Source of the DNA: CAZPMO01 sp964587515
GTDB lineage: Bacteria; Pseudomonadota; Alphaproteobacteria; MPNO01
NCBI GenBank assembly: GCA_964587515.1
Contig: CAZPMO010000085.1
Span: forward strand, 1-20,158
Direction of reading: 5' to 3'
DNA: 20,158 nt
Part shown: in pieces, positions 1-8,515 of the stretch
Layout: every line of letters begins with the position of its first letter
Position numbering within the stretch: position 1 is the first letter of the stretch
Made by a program: the position numbers and the translations under genes
The notes under the pieces: model-generated
Seen by the model: the letters and a program-made list of their open reading frames with translations, nothing else
Told to the model about the DNA's origin: nothing
Database searches by the model: none

Positions 1-1415
1 TGATGGCACGCGACCGGGTTGGCGAACATGTACGCGCCGTCGCCGTTGGCCGAAATCACGGTGCGCTCGGGCGCCGCCAGCTTGGCGCCCAACGCCGCCG
101 GCAGCCCCCAGCCCAGCCCGCCGGCCGAGCTTAGCGCAAAGAAAGTGCCCGGCTGGTCGAAAGTCATGAACGGCCGCAGCAACGGATACTCGTTGACCAC
201 GATGGCGTCGCCCTTGACCCGGTCGACGCAATGGCTGAGCCAGGTCTTGGTGATCGGCCCGGTGGTCGCGTCGCCCAGCGCGGCAGCCAGCGCCTCGGCG
301 CGCATTTCATCGTGCCGCGCCCGAATGCGATCGCGGCGCTCGTCGACAAGGTTCTCCCGGCCCGACATCGCGCTTTCCAGGGCGGTGGCGAGCGCCGGCA
401 GTCCGGTCCGCGCCGGCGCCGCGATCGCGCAATCGGTGGGGAAGCCGCGCACCGGAATTTGCGAGAATAGCGGATCGGCGTTCATCTGGATAATTTGGCA
501 ATCGGGCGAGGGTTCGGCGAATTGCGGGATCCAGGGCACGTCGGATTCGAGAGTGAGGATGGCGTCCGCCTCGGCCACGAACGGGCCCACATCGGCGCCG
601 AGATTCATGGGATGGCTGGACGGCAGGCAGACGAACCGAGAGCGGAATTCGACCACCGGCAGGGCGAAACGTTCGGCCATCTCGGCCAGTACGCCGACGG
701 TGGCTTCCTCGCGGCCGCAATCGGTCGCGATTATCAGCGGCTTCTTCGCCGCCGCCAGTATTTCCGCCGCACGCTCGATCGTGGCCGGGTCCGGGTGGGG
801 CGCGCCGCTGGTGTCGTTGCGGTTCTGTTCAGTGACCGTCAACCCGTCCACCGGTTCGGCCAGCACCTCTCGCGGCAGCGACAGATAGACCGGCCCGCGC
901 GGTTCGGTCATCGCAATCCCAAGCGCGCGATCGACCACGGTCTGGACCTGTTCCGGGCCGCGCAACTCGTAATCCCATTTCACGAATTCGCGCAGCATCG
1001 ATCCCTGGTCGAACATCTCCTGCGCCCAGTGGATATGGTTGTTGCGCGCGCCGACCCGGTCCTTCTCATAGAGCGGCGTGCGGCCGGCGGCCAACAGGAT
1101 CGGCACGTTCTCGCGCGCCGCATTGATCACGCCGCATATGGCGTTGGCGGTGCCGACATTGACATGCACCATCACCACCTGAGGTTTGCCGGTGATCATG
1201 TAATAGCCGTGCGCCATCGCCATTGCCGCGTTCTCATGCGGCACGGCGATCGCGGTGGGCGCCGAGGCGCCGGTGCGCGGCGCGCGCGCGAGGCCTTCGA
1301 CAATCGAGGCAAAGTCCGTGCCCGCGTTGGCGAACAGGTAATCGACGCCGCGCTCGGCGAGCGTCGCGAGATAGGCTTCCGCGACCGTCTCAACAGGAAT
1401 TGTCTTGTCCGTCAT
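1..1415 (-). CDS. TPP-dependent acetolactate synthase/benzoylformate decarboxylase-like enzyme, 3' end cut off by window
   Basis: The reverse strand reads 471 codons without a stop and leaves the window before the gene ends. Visible are an N-terminal TPP-binding Pyr domain with the catalytic Glu at residue 61 (context PHENAAMAMAHGYY), a central domain, and a C-terminal PP domain reaching the GDG of the TPP/Mg motif at 458-460 (context SANGDGAYMF). The Asn of that motif, about 25 residues later, lies outside the window. Family members are usually 550-600 aa, so roughly 100 residues are missing. The family does decarboxylation or carboligation of 2-oxo acids with TPP; the substrate here is unknown, and it is more like the general 'thiamine pyrophosphate-requiring protein' group than IlvB. 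The start has AAGGAG at 1428-1423, 7 nt upstream. Its ATG overlaps the cupin stop (ATGA), implying translational coupling. Confidence 0.9.
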   Translation of the reverse strand, partial: MTDKTIPVETVAEAYLATLAERGVDYLFANAGTDFASIVEGLARAPRTGASAPTAIAVPHENAAMAMAHGYYMITGKPQVVMVHVNVGTANAICGVINAARENVPILLAAGRTPLYEKDRVGARNNHIHWAQEMFDQGSMLREFVKWDYELRGPEQVQTVVDRALGIAMTEPRGPVYLSLPREVLAEPVDGLTVTEQNRNDTSGAPHPDPATIERAAEILAAAKKPLIIATDCGREEATVGVLAEMAERFALPVVEFRSRFVCLPSSHPMNLGADVGPFVAEADAILTLESDVPWIPQFAEPSPDCQIIQMNADPLFSQIPVRGFPTDCAIAAPARTGLPALATALESAMSGRENLVDERRDRIRARHDEMRAEALAAALGDATTGPITKTWLSHCVDRVKGDAIVVNEYPLLRPFMTFDQPGTFFALSSAGGLGWGLPAALGAKLAAPERTVISANGDGAYMFANPVACH

Positions 1416-1876
1416 GCTCTAACTCCTTGCAGCGGGGTTGCATCGATCAGGACCGCCGCCATGCGGCAGGGAACGTCGCCGCGATTGTGCCAGGAATGGA
1501 TCGTGCCGCGCTGAACCAGCAGATCGCCCTCCTTTAGGACGACTATTACGCCGTCGTCGAGTTCCATGTTGATCTCGCCCGACATGATGATCACGTAGTC
1601 GATGGTCTCGGTGAAGTGCATTTCGGGTTCGCCGCCCGGCTCGATCTCGAGTACTCGAAAAAGCGCGCCATTGGCGGGCGGCGGGCGGCCCGTCTGATGT
1701 TTACCCATGTCTTGGGCCCCGGCGATGTCGGCCGGTGAGCCGTCGGTGGTCCAGATCAGGTGAGACGCATGGCCGGGCCGGCGCGAGGTCGGGTGATCGG
1801 CGATCTCATCGATCCAGACCACCGCCTTGCCCTCGGCATCGTGTCCGGTCACGACGCGGCGTACTGCCAAAGTCAT
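1412..1876 (-). CDS. Cupin-domain protein
   Basis: A 154-aa protein with a single C-terminal cupin beta-barrel (about residues 70-145). Cupin motif 1 is recognisable around H87-x2-E90 followed by MSGE at 98-101; motif 2 is GDLLVQRGTIHSWHN at 117-131 with H127. Such folds bind a metal and a small ligand, and serve as enzymes (dioxygenases, isomerases) or sensors; the sequence does not say which. The start was chosen because a strong GGGAGGA lies 4 nt before this ATG; a longer in-frame extension upstream has no comparable site and would overlap the exporter gene. It lies 28 nt after the EamA exporter and overlaps the TPP enzyme by 4 nt. The three probably form one unit, and the cupin may handle the same metabolite as the TPP enzyme (inference). 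Confidence 0.88.
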   Translation of the reverse strand: MTLAVRRVVTGHDAEGKAVVWIDEIADHPTSRRPGHASHLIWTTDGSPADIAGAQDMGKHQTGRPPPANGALFRVLEIEPGGEPEMHFTETIDYVIIMSGEINMELDDGVIVVLKEGDLLVQRGTIHSWHNRGDVPCRMAAVLIDATPLQGVRA

Positions 1877-1880
1877 CGAA

Positions 1881-1887
1881 TCCTCCC
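1881..1887 (-). promoter_or_regulatory. Shine-Dalgarno that fixes the cupin start
   Basis: GGGAGGA on the minus strand, 4 nt before the ATG at 1876. It supports the short (154-aa) form of the cupin over an in-frame extension reaching 1969. Confidence 0.75.
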
Positions 1888-1904
1888 TTGATATTTGCCC
1901 GAGG

Positions 1905-2813
1905 TTAGCCCGCATTCCCGGCGCGCTCCAGAGCAGCTTCGCGGCGCGCGATATAGGTGGTCGCGCCAAAGATCACCGCGGCGCCGAGCCATGTCCATTG
2001 ATCGACGAATTCCGCGAACAGCAGCCAGCCCGCCAGCGCGGTGAAAGGCAGGCGCAGGAAGTCGAAAGGGGCAACGATGCTGGCGTCCATCACGCGCAGC
2101 GCACGGGTCACGCAATAGGGCGCCACCGTCCCGCACACGCTCAGGATCAGCAACGCCGGCACGTCCTCCCAGCCCGGTGGATGCCACAGCATGGCTGTCG
2201 GCGCGGCGGCCAGAAGCAGCATGATCAGGTGCGAGATGAAGATAATTGCCGCCGCCGATTCGCTGGCGGTCAGCTTCTTGATCAGGACCATCGCACCGCC
2301 GTATAGCGCCGCGGAAATCAGGATGCCGATTGCCGGCAGACTGACTTCGGCGACGCCCGGACGCAGCACGATGAGTACGCCCGCGAATCCGATGGCGGTG
2401 GCCGCCCAGCGCCTGGGCCCGACCCTTTCGGCCAGGAACAAAGCGGCCAGCAGGACGATAAAAAGCGGCATGGTGAAATGAATGGCGACGGCTTCGGCCA
2501 GCGGCATGACCGCCAACCCGTAAAACCAGATCACCATGCCGACGAAATTGATGGCGGAGCGCGAGAAATGAATCCACGGCACGGCGGTGCGCAACTCACC
2601 CCAGCCGCGCCAACAGAAATAAGGGGCCATGATCGTCATGCCGAGCAACGAGCGGAAGAAAATGATCTCGAAGGTGCTCATGGTGTCGGACAGCAACCGG
2701 ACGCTGATCGGCATGCCGGTGAAGCTGGCCGCCGCGATCACCGCCCACAGCGCGCCCCGCACCGCGCCGGGCTGGCGGGCGAGAACGTTCGATATGGGCC
2801 CCGCCACGTTCAT
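1905..2813 (-). CDS. EamA/DMT-family inner-membrane transporter
   Basis: A 302-aa, very hydrophobic protein with about ten predicted membrane segments in two EamA halves. The first half opens with GALWAVIAAASFTGMPISVRLL and contains the FFRSLLGM stretch typical of the drug/metabolite transporter superfamily; the second half begins near ILISAALYGGAMVLIKK. Length and topology match the usual DMT exporter (about 300 aa, 10 TM). Members mostly export amino acids, metabolites or toxic compounds; the substrate cannot be read from sequence. It heads the exporter-cupin-TPP enzyme run and may move the substrate or product of the TPP enzyme (inference). No clear Shine-Dalgarno precedes the ATG; instead TACATT lies 6 nt upstream, so a leaderless or very short-leader mRNA is possible. 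Only 30 nt separate it from the metallophosphoesterase stop. Confidence 0.9.
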   Translation of the reverse strand: MNVAGPISNVLARQPGAVRGALWAVIAAASFTGMPISVRLLSDTMSTFEIIFFRSLLGMTIMAPYFCWRGWGELRTAVPWIHFSRSAINFVGMVIWFYGLAVMPLAEAVAIHFTMPLFIVLLAALFLAERVGPRRWAATAIGFAGVLIVLRPGVAEVSLPAIGILISAALYGGAMVLIKKLTASESAAAIIFISHLIMLLLAAAPTAMLWHPPGWEDVPALLILSVCGTVAPYCVTRALRVMDASIVAPFDFLRLPFTALAGWLLFAEFVDQWTWLGAAVIFGATTYIARREAALERAGNAG

Positions 2814-2843
2814 GACGGGAATGTAGCCTGGATAATCCGGTGA

Positions 2844-3782
2844 TTAAACTCGGGCAGTATCGCCGTTACTGCGGCGTAACGTGATCAGGGCAGCTTCGGA
2901 CCGCGAAAAAAAGCGCACGGGCAAGCCCGATGTGCCCGAACCGGTACTGGTATAGCCGGTCATCCCGCCACACTGCCACAAGCCCTGCGCATAGGTCCGG
3001 GGCGCCGCGATATGGGTGATGATCGGTACGCCGCCCGGCAGGCAGATCTGGCCACCATGGGTGTGACCGGTGAGATAGAGAGAGACGCCGGACGCGGCCG
3101 CCTGAGGCACAATTTCAGGCGAATGCACCAGCGCGACACGGAACCCTTCGGGCGCCTGGTCGAGCGCGGCCAGCGCGTCGGCGGTGTAATAATAATGGAC
3201 GTCGTCAACGCCGATCACATGGATTTCCGATCCCGAGCGGGTAAGCGTCAGGCTTTCGTTGGCGAGGATGCGCAACCCGAGGCGTTCAAACGGCTCGACC
3301 ATTTCCACGGTGTCGTGATTGCCGAGGATGCCATAGACGCCGTCGCGCGACTTGAGCACGCCCAGCAGTGATTCCAACGGTTCCACGACCGGGCCGAGAT
3401 CGCCCTGAATGTCGAAACGGAAGTCGCCGGTCAGCACACAAAGATCGACTTCGGTCTTCGCGACCAGGTCGATCAATTGGGACGTTGCCGCGGGCAGCGC
3501 GTCGAGATGCAGATCTGAAATTTGCAGGATCGAATAGCCGTCGAATTCCTCCGGCAAATTCTCGAACGGCAGTTCGATGCGGTTCAAGCGAATATCGCAG
3601 GCATTGCGAACGCCGCGACCGTAGAGCCCGACGAGCTTGAGCGCCAAACCCAGGCGGAGCGCGAGAAATTCGAAGAAGGCGAAATGACGCGGGTGCCGGC
3701 GGCCATCGGGCATGCGCTTTTCATGGTTGTTTTCCATGACCACACGTCGCGCGAGCCATTTTGCGCGCGCATCGGTCGGCAT
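2844..3782 (-). CDS. Calcineurin-like metallophosphoesterase (membrane-associated YkuE/YaeI-type)
   Basis: A 312-aa protein with the full binuclear-metal signature: DLH at 90-92, GD at 119-120, GNHD at 154-157, His220 in VHSPE, and GHTHGGQ at 239-245. A hydrophobic stretch at about 35-55 (FEFLALRLGLALKLVGLY) precedes the catalytic domain, as in membrane-associated phosphoesterases acting on phospho-lipids such as UDP-diacylglucosamine or on other phosphodiesters; the actual substrate is unknown. The open frame continues upstream to 4274 but that part overlaps the preceding gene and is arginine/serine-rich, so it is not coding. The start is uncertain: ATG at 3782, 3737 or 3713 are all possible and none has a strong Shine-Dalgarno. 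The gene follows the unknown-function membrane protein by 88 nt on the same strand. Confidence 0.88.
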   Translation of the reverse strand: MPTDARAKWLARRVVMENNHEKRMPDGRRHPRHFAFFEFLALRLGLALKLVGLYGRGVRNACDIRLNRIELPFENLPEEFDGYSILQISDLHLDALPAATSQLIDLVAKTEVDLCVLTGDFRFDIQGDLGPVVEPLESLLGVLKSRDGVYGILGNHDTVEMVEPFERLGLRILANESLTLTRSGSEIHVIGVDDVHYYYTADALAALDQAPEGFRVALVHSPEIVPQAAASGVSLYLTGHTHGGQICLPGGVPIITHIAAPRTYAQGLWQCGGMTGYTSTGSGTSGLPVRFFSRSEAALITLRRSNGDTARV

Positions 3783-3870
3783 CGCGATCGGTTCCGGTCG
3801 CGACTCGATCCAGCCGTCGGGATTTAAAGCGATATCGTCGGGCACGACGCCGTCGAGAGGCAGGGCAACG

Positions 3871-5217
3871 CTACTGGTAGAGGGGGATATTTTCAATGCG
3901 TCGGTCAATCTCAGCAGTGAGTTCTTTATAGTCCTGGCTGTTCGTATCCCCAAACTTATACTCGAATTCCGCTTTTGTAAGCCCCTCCGGCAAATCGAGA
4001 ATCCGGGGGAAAATATCTTCCTCTCCGATTTCCGCGGAAAGCTTGGTCTGGAACTGTGTCGCGGCTTCCCGGGACGCGACCGCGCCGCGGGCGAAGCGCC
4101 CTCCGGCCCGGTTCGCCGCGAGATCGGTGAAGCTGAAGCCGCTCGATTTCGTGGCGTCGCGAAGTTCCTTGAAGAGACCCGCCGCCTCGACCATGTCCAA
4201 TCCTCCGGCCAGCGCCAGCCCGGCGGAAATGATGAAGTGCTGGACGAAATCGTGGCGCCCTTGCAGCCGGACATGAAGGGTTCGTGGCGGGCGCTCGCGA
4301 AGCTTTTGGGTCAACACGTTACCGATAAGCAGTTCGAAACGCGGGTCGCGGAAATAAATGGCAAGCGCGAGAATCGCCGCCCGATTTTCTTCCACCGGGT
4401 CCCCCTTGACCGACCGCGAGGCGGCATAGCGGAATATCGGACGTATATACGCCGCCATGGAAACCGGCGTCAGGTTGGGGTGATTGTCGGCAAGTTTGAC
4501 AAGCCCGTCATAATAGACGCGAACGCGAGAGGCGTCGGCGATGTTCGCCACCGCCTGTATCGCCGTCTTGATCTCTTCGGTGACTTGTTGTGAGGGCGGC
4601 AGATACGCAACCGAAACGGATTTTTCCGAGACCGCGACCGAGCGCACGCTGTTGAGGATTTCCTCGCCCCGGCCGGGGCCGATTACGGTGTCAAAGGCGA
4701 TCTGAACGGCGGGGAGGGCGAGTTGGGGCGGGAGCTCAATCCGGCCGATCCGCAGCCGCGCGACGTGAAGACCGCTTTCCGACGGCGCGAATGCCGCGCG
4801 CACGTTCACATAACGGCCCAGCGCGCTAATCCGGGGCGGCAATTCCACCGTCGCGTCGACATTAATCCGCGCCGGATTGACATTGACCCGCCCAGAGAGG
4901 GTGCCAACGTTGGACAGACCCACCGAAACCGCGCTGTTGAGATCGATTTCGTGCGCAACGACCCTGGTGACCTCGCCGGGCTTCATATGGCGCGGGTCGT
5001 ATCGTTCCCAAAGAGCGATCGCCTTTTCGGCGTCGGTGGGCGTCAGATTTTGGTTCTCGGTCACGAGCGGTGTCTTCTGGACGCCCAGCACCAAAGCGGT
5101 CGCGGGCAGACCGATCAGCGCGAGCGGTATCAACAGCCATAAAAAAACACTGATTAGAAAGCCCATGATTCGAAACCCATACATGAATCCGATGACGGGC
5201 GGCGGCGGGCCACCCAT
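3871..5217 (-). CDS. Conserved membrane-anchored protein of unknown function
   Basis: A 448-aa protein that I cannot assign to a named family. One strong N-terminal membrane segment (about 19-46) is preceded by few charged residues, so the remaining 400 residues are probably periplasmic or anchored at the inner membrane. Residues 85-175 look beta-rich (alternating VNVNPARINVDATVELPPR). The region 320-375 holds a dense set of polar residues in hydrophobic context: RHDFVQHFIISAG at 321-333, KELRD at 350-354, GFSFTDLAANRAG at 360-372. Spaced His/Asp/Arg residues of that kind suggest a functional site. Starts at M1 (5217), M12 (5184) and M18 (5166) are all possible; the last would place the membrane segment at the very N-terminus. 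It lies 88 nt after the Sel1/SPOR gene and 88 nt before the phosphoesterase, suggesting an envelope role (inference). Confidence 0.8.
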   Translation of the reverse strand: MGGPPPPVIGFMYGFRIMGFLISVFLWLLIPLALIGLPATALVLGVQKTPLVTENQNLTPTDAEKAIALWERYDPRHMKPGEVTRVVAHEIDLNSAVSVGLSNVGTLSGRVNVNPARINVDATVELPPRISALGRYVNVRAAFAPSESGLHVARLRIGRIELPPQLALPAVQIAFDTVIGPGRGEEILNSVRSVAVSEKSVSVAYLPPSQQVTEEIKTAIQAVANIADASRVRVYYDGLVKLADNHPNLTPVSMAAYIRPIFRYAASRSVKGDPVEENRAAILALAIYFRDPRFELLIGNVLTQKLRERPPRTLHVRLQGRHDFVQHFIISAGLALAGGLDMVEAAGLFKELRDATKSSGFSFTDLAANRAGGRFARGAVASREAATQFQTKLSAEIGEEDIFPRILDLPEGLTKAEFEYKFGDTNSQDYKELTAEIDRRIENIPLYQ

Positions 5218-5305
5218 CGTTCGGATGCTAGCCCGCTATGGTGAATGAAACGTCAACAGCCCAGGGAAACCGCTTGGCAGGAGCCCATATCAACGTTAGC
5301 TGGGA

Positions 5306-6493
5306 TTACGGAGCAGGGGCGAGCAGGATGCAGCCCTGCCGGGGGGCGCGGTTTTTGAGCCGATCGCAGAGATCCACCGCCTCGGCGCGGCTTGCGATCG
5401 GGCCGACCTTTAGCCGGTGAAAAACGCCCCGTTTGGGCCCCAGATCAATTCTGCTTACCTGGGATTCGAGGGAAGCGAATAATTGTTCATGAGCGCGCCG
5501 CAGAGCTTTCCAGGCACCCTCAGCCTCCTCGGCGGAACGGAAGGAAGCAAGCTGTAAGCGCCAGGGGGCCGCGGGGCTTGGCGGAGACGACGCCTGTTCT
5601 TCTGTCGCCGTTCCGGAAGCAGGCTCGATACGCGCCATCGCCTTGGCTTCGGCCGCTGGGACCGGGGTTGGGGCGGTGACCGGCGGCGCGGTCGGGGTTT
5701 CCTCCGCTTTCGCCGTAACGGCGGCGCCGTCGGGCGACGGTGCCTGAATATCGGCGATCACGTTTTCGTCGGCCGGCGCGGTTTCAGCCGCGGCGGCGGT
5801 CTGGTCTGGTGTCACGGTTTTGTCGGGCGACGATGCGGGTTCGGCGCTGGCGATGCCGCGAGTCAATTCCTCTATATGGCGGCTGGCCTCCTTGTGTCCG
5901 CGGGCCGCGGATTTCTTGAACCAGAACATTGCTTCCGGACCGTTTTTTTCGAAGATTGAGCCGTTTTCATACATCGCCCCCAGCCTGTACAGCGCTTCGG
6001 GGAGCCCCGTGGCGGCGGCCAGCGTGATCCATTTGACGACCTCGGCGTCATTGCGCGCGACACCATTTCCGGAGAAATACATCACACCGAGATTGAGCTG
6101 CGACATTGCGTAACCCTGCCGCCCCGCTTTCAGGAACCAGCGTGCCGCCTTTTGGTAATCCTTGCGCACACCCTCGCCGCGGTAATACATCACGCCGAGT
6201 CCATGTTGCGCGGCCGCGAGCCCGCCCTCGGCCGCCTGTCGCTGCCATTTGAGCGCCTGGGTAATATCCCTGTCGACGCCGCGACCCCGCAGATACATGA
6301 TGCTGAGATTGTATTGCGCCCGGCTGTCGCCGGTTTTCGCCAGGGCGCGAAACTGGTCCAGCGCGACCTCGAAATCGTCCCGCTTATAGGCGTCGACGCC
6401 TTCCTTTACATCCGCGCGCGCGACCGCCGCTGACATCGCGACGGCGGCGATGACGGCGATTTGCGTTACACGCGTGAGCAATTTTCGGCGCAT
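5306..6493 (-). CDS. Secreted Sel1-repeat protein with C-terminal SPOR domain
   Basis: A 395-aa exported protein. A signal peptide (RRK, then a hydrophobic core) ends at ARA near residue 27. Four Sel1-like repeats follow (about 57-90, 93-126, 130-163, 167-200) with the AQYNLSIMYLRGRGV pattern. A low-complexity Ala/Pro/Thr/Glu linker spans about 215-310, and a SPOR domain (about 313-395, starting PWRLQLASF and containing HRLKVGPIASRAEA) closes the protein. SPOR domains bind glycan strands denuded of stem peptides at division septa, and Sel1 repeats are protein-interaction scaffolds, so a septal or cell-wall scaffold in the periplasm is likely. The ATG at 6493 is preferred over an in-frame GTG at 6526 because it places the signal peptide at the terminus. 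It starts 45 nt after the transporter-like gene. Confidence 0.9.
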   Translation of the reverse strand: MRRKLLTRVTQIAVIAAVAMSAAVARADVKEGVDAYKRDDFEVALDQFRALAKTGDSRAQYNLSIMYLRGRGVDRDITQALKWQRQAAEGGLAAAQHGLGVMYYRGEGVRKDYQKAARWFLKAGRQGYAMSQLNLGVMYFSGNGVARNDAEVVKWITLAAATGLPEALYRLGAMYENGSIFEKNGPEAMFWFKKSAARGHKEASRHIEELTRGIASAEPASSPDKTVTPDQTAAAAETAPADENVIADIQAPSPDGAAVTAKAEETPTAPPVTAPTPVPAAEAKAMARIEPASGTATEEQASSPPSPAAPWRLQLASFRSAEEAEGAWKALRRAHEQLFASLESQVSRIDLGPKRGVFHRLKVGPIASRAEAVDLCDRLKNRAPRQGCILLAPAP

Positions 6494-6538
6494 TGGAAGA
6501 CCGTCGGTCGTGGGGCCCGAACCCACAGGGTGAACAAA

Positions 6539-7900
6539 TCAGCCCGGAAGGTCACTGTTCAGAATCCCAAGAATTATGACCGAAAGCGACCCGAACGCAA
6601 TCACGAAAAGGACGTTCTGCCCGCGGATCAGCCTTTCCGGCGGGATCGAGAACAATGCCGATGATATCACCACCGATATCCCCGAAATCGAGATCATCGC
6701 CGCCAGTCCCCAGCCGATGAGTATGGTCTGCATCAAAGCGAGGTCGGCAACGCCGTGCGGGACATTGGCGAACACCACCAGCAGCATCGTCGCGCTGACG
6801 ATAGGATGAATACCCAGCATTCCGGTGCCCGTGATCGCCGCCATGGTGATCGCGATCGCGACCAAGGGCGAGTCCCCCAGGAAAGTGAGATGGTCGATCA
6901 GACCGCTTGGGCCCAGAGACGCTTCGAACACCGCGCCGAGAATGATCGAGAGCGTCAGGATTCCAATCTCGGCGCTGACATTGCCGAGGCCGGTATAGGT
7001 GCCGCGACAGGCGGTCGCGAGTCCCTTCCGGCCCTGCGGCAGAAGCGAGACGATGCAAAGCGGTGGGATGCTGACCACCAGCGCCTCGAGCGTGCTTAGC
7101 GGCGTCAGGCCCGAAACCAACGCGACCAATATGGCGGCAACGACGATCATGGGTACGACCGGCGCAAGGCTGGAGAGCGATCGCGCGAGGCTTGCGATCC
7201 CGGTGGCGCGTTCGAACATCATATAGGACATCATCAACCCGACCGCCGCGAACGCGAGACCGAGCGGCATGATCTGCCACAGCGGCACGTCCGGCAGATG
7301 CGCGCTGGCCAGCGCCAGTGATACGAAAAACGGCGACCAGACGGACGCCAGACACATGCCGCGCAGCCCGACGCCGACAACATATTTGCGTTCTTCCTCC
7401 GGCGCGTGGGGTCCGAGGATCGGCGCGAGAAGGGCGAATATGCCGACGCTGAGCACCGAGCCCAGCGCATGGCATCCGAACAGCAGCCCGGCGCCGCGCT
7501 CTTTCTGGTCAAGCGAGGAAAACAGTTTGCGCGCGACGGCTATCTCCGGCCGTTGATCCATGGTCGCGCGGATCAGCATCACCGTCGGCAGGAAGGCGAG
7601 GAAGATGTGCGCTTTGCGCAACCCGTCGAAAATCGACGCCCAGGCGCCGAACGCAAGGCAAAGCCCGGTGCTGGTCGCCGCCAGCGCGCCGATCAGCGCC
7701 AGGGTTTGCCAGCGGCTGCCCATCAGTCCCAGCAGCACATAGAGCACCAACCCCGGGGCAAGGTAATCCGGCGATATGAGGTTAGGAAACGCGAGGTGGG
7801 CGAGCTCCGCCCCCCACAACAGGGTCAGCAGCGCATCGAGAGGCACCAGACGGCCGGGCGATTTCAGGGGTGTCGCGTGGGGTCGCGATGGAGGCGTCAT
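6539..7900 (-). CDS. Polytopic inner-membrane protein, probable ion-transporter-superfamily permease
   Basis: A 453-aa protein with about 11-12 hydrophobic segments. Its features include a polar central loop (MDQRPEIAVARKLFSSLDQKERG, about 115-137), a conserved-looking block VGLRGMCLASVWSPFFVSLALAS, and a second half with GLGNVSAEIGILTLSIILGAVFE and TGTGMLGIHPIVSATMLL. Repeated Gly/Ser/Pro motifs in mid-membrane and the overall size recall the ArsB/DcuC/TRAP-large-subunit type of secondary transporter, but I cannot place it in a specific family. No Shine-Dalgarno is obvious; a perfect TATAAT (7917-7912) ends 11 nt before the ATG, so the transcript may have almost no leader. It follows the receiver gene by 77 nt and precedes the Sel1/SPOR gene by 45 nt. 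Confidence 0.8.
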   Translation of the reverse strand: MTPPSRPHATPLKSPGRLVPLDALLTLLWGAELAHLAFPNLISPDYLAPGLVLYVLLGLMGSRWQTLALIGALAATSTGLCLAFGAWASIFDGLRKAHIFLAFLPTVMLIRATMDQRPEIAVARKLFSSLDQKERGAGLLFGCHALGSVLSVGIFALLAPILGPHAPEEERKYVVGVGLRGMCLASVWSPFFVSLALASAHLPDVPLWQIMPLGLAFAAVGLMMSYMMFERATGIASLARSLSSLAPVVPMIVVAAILVALVSGLTPLSTLEALVVSIPPLCIVSLLPQGRKGLATACRGTYTGLGNVSAEIGILTLSIILGAVFEASLGPSGLIDHLTFLGDSPLVAIAITMAAITGTGMLGIHPIVSATMLLVVFANVPHGVADLALMQTILIGWGLAAMISISGISVVISSALFSIPPERLIRGQNVLFVIAFGSLSVIILGILNSDLPG

Positions 7901-7911
7901 GATCGCCGCCG

Positions 7912-7917
7912 ATTATA
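7912..7917 (-). promoter_or_regulatory. Consensus -10 element immediately before the membrane-protein gene
   Basis: Minus-strand TATAAT, 11 nt before the ATG at 7900. No good -35 is found 16-18 nt upstream (the 17-nt position reads TCCAGC). If used, transcription would begin about 4-5 nt before the start codon. Confidence 0.4.
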
Positions 7918-7977
7918 GCGGTTCAGTGGCGGACGCTGGAGAAATGTTTCGGTAAGGTTGAGAGCCGGGCTAAACGA

Positions 7978-8376
7978 TCAGCCGGAGTCCGCGTCGCTCG
8001 GGGCGCTCCATCGTCGGATCGCCTCGATCAGCGATGCCGGATTGATCGGTTTCGAAACATAGTCGTTCATGCCGGCGGCGAGATATTGTTCACGATCGCC
8101 CTGCATGGCGTGTGCGGTCACCGCGATGATCGGGATTGCATTTCTGTGATCTTCGAGAGCCCGGATCTTCTTGGTTGCTTCGACGCCGTTCATCACCGGC
8201 ATCTGGATGTCCATCAAAACGACGTCGTAATCGCCGTTGGCGACGGCCTCGACCCCGAGGGCGCCATTCTCGACCACGTCGATGGCATAGCCCTGGCTTG
8301 CCAGCATTGTCTTGGCCACAAGCTGGTTTACTTGATTGTCTTCGACCAACAGAATTTTGAGTGTCGTTTCAGTCAA
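7978..8376 (-). CDS. Stand-alone response-regulator receiver protein
   Basis: A 132-aa protein consisting of one REC domain. The acidic pair is E12/D13, the phosphoacceptor D56 (VVLMDIQMPVMNG), the switch Thr87 (IIAVTAHAM) and the conserved Lys109 (YVSKPI), so it should be phosphorylatable. There is no output domain. The VEDNQVNQLVAKTML opening and the DIQMPVMNG block resemble receivers of hybrid histidine kinases or DivK-like single-domain regulators more than CheY. No kinase gene is present in the window. The frame opens with TTG (8376) and is closed by TAG 18 nt upstream; no ATG or GTG lies before the EDN motif, so TTG is the only reasonable start, and it lacks a clear Shine-Dalgarno. It is transcribed divergently from the SIMPL gene. 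Confidence 0.88.
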   Translation of the reverse strand: MTETTLKILLVEDNQVNQLVAKTMLASQGYAIDVVENGALGVEAVANGDYDVVLMDIQMPVMNGVEATKKIRALEDHRNAIPIIAVTAHAMQGDREQYLAAGMNDYVSKPINPASLIEAIRRWSAPSDADSG

Positions 8377-8498
8377 AGGTCGTACGCCGTTTGCCTATAT
8401 TTTTGGTGCTATAGGCTCAAATATCGCTCCTTGTGGTTAATGGGCGGTTAAGCGTAATTAGCTTTGCCCGACGCTGTCGCCCGGTTACCGTCCGGGCC

Positions 8499-8515
8499 AG
8501 GAGAGGGGAGGGGAG
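8499..8515 (+). promoter_or_regulatory. Purine-rich ribosome binding site of the SIMPL gene
   Basis: An unbroken 17-nt A/G stretch (AGGAGAGGGGAGGGGAG) ends 3 nt before the ATG at 8519. It contains several overlapping Shine-Dalgarno cores and clearly decides the start. Confidence 0.75.

Noticed and set aside
495..1514. A 339-codon plus-strand frame opposite the TPP enzyme
   Set aside because: The minus-strand frame has the TPP-enzyme motifs; the plus-strand product is His/Arg-rich with no signature and no ribosome binding site.
3783..4274. N-terminal extension of the metallophosphoesterase to 4274
   Set aside because: It overlaps the last 400 bases of the preceding gene in another frame and is Ser/Arg/Pro-rich; homologues begin close to the membrane segment.
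5225..5256. TTGACG and TAGCAT upstream of the unknown-function membrane protein, as a promoter
   Set aside because: The spacer is 20 nt, outside the normal range, and the -10 at 17 nt reads GGCTAG.
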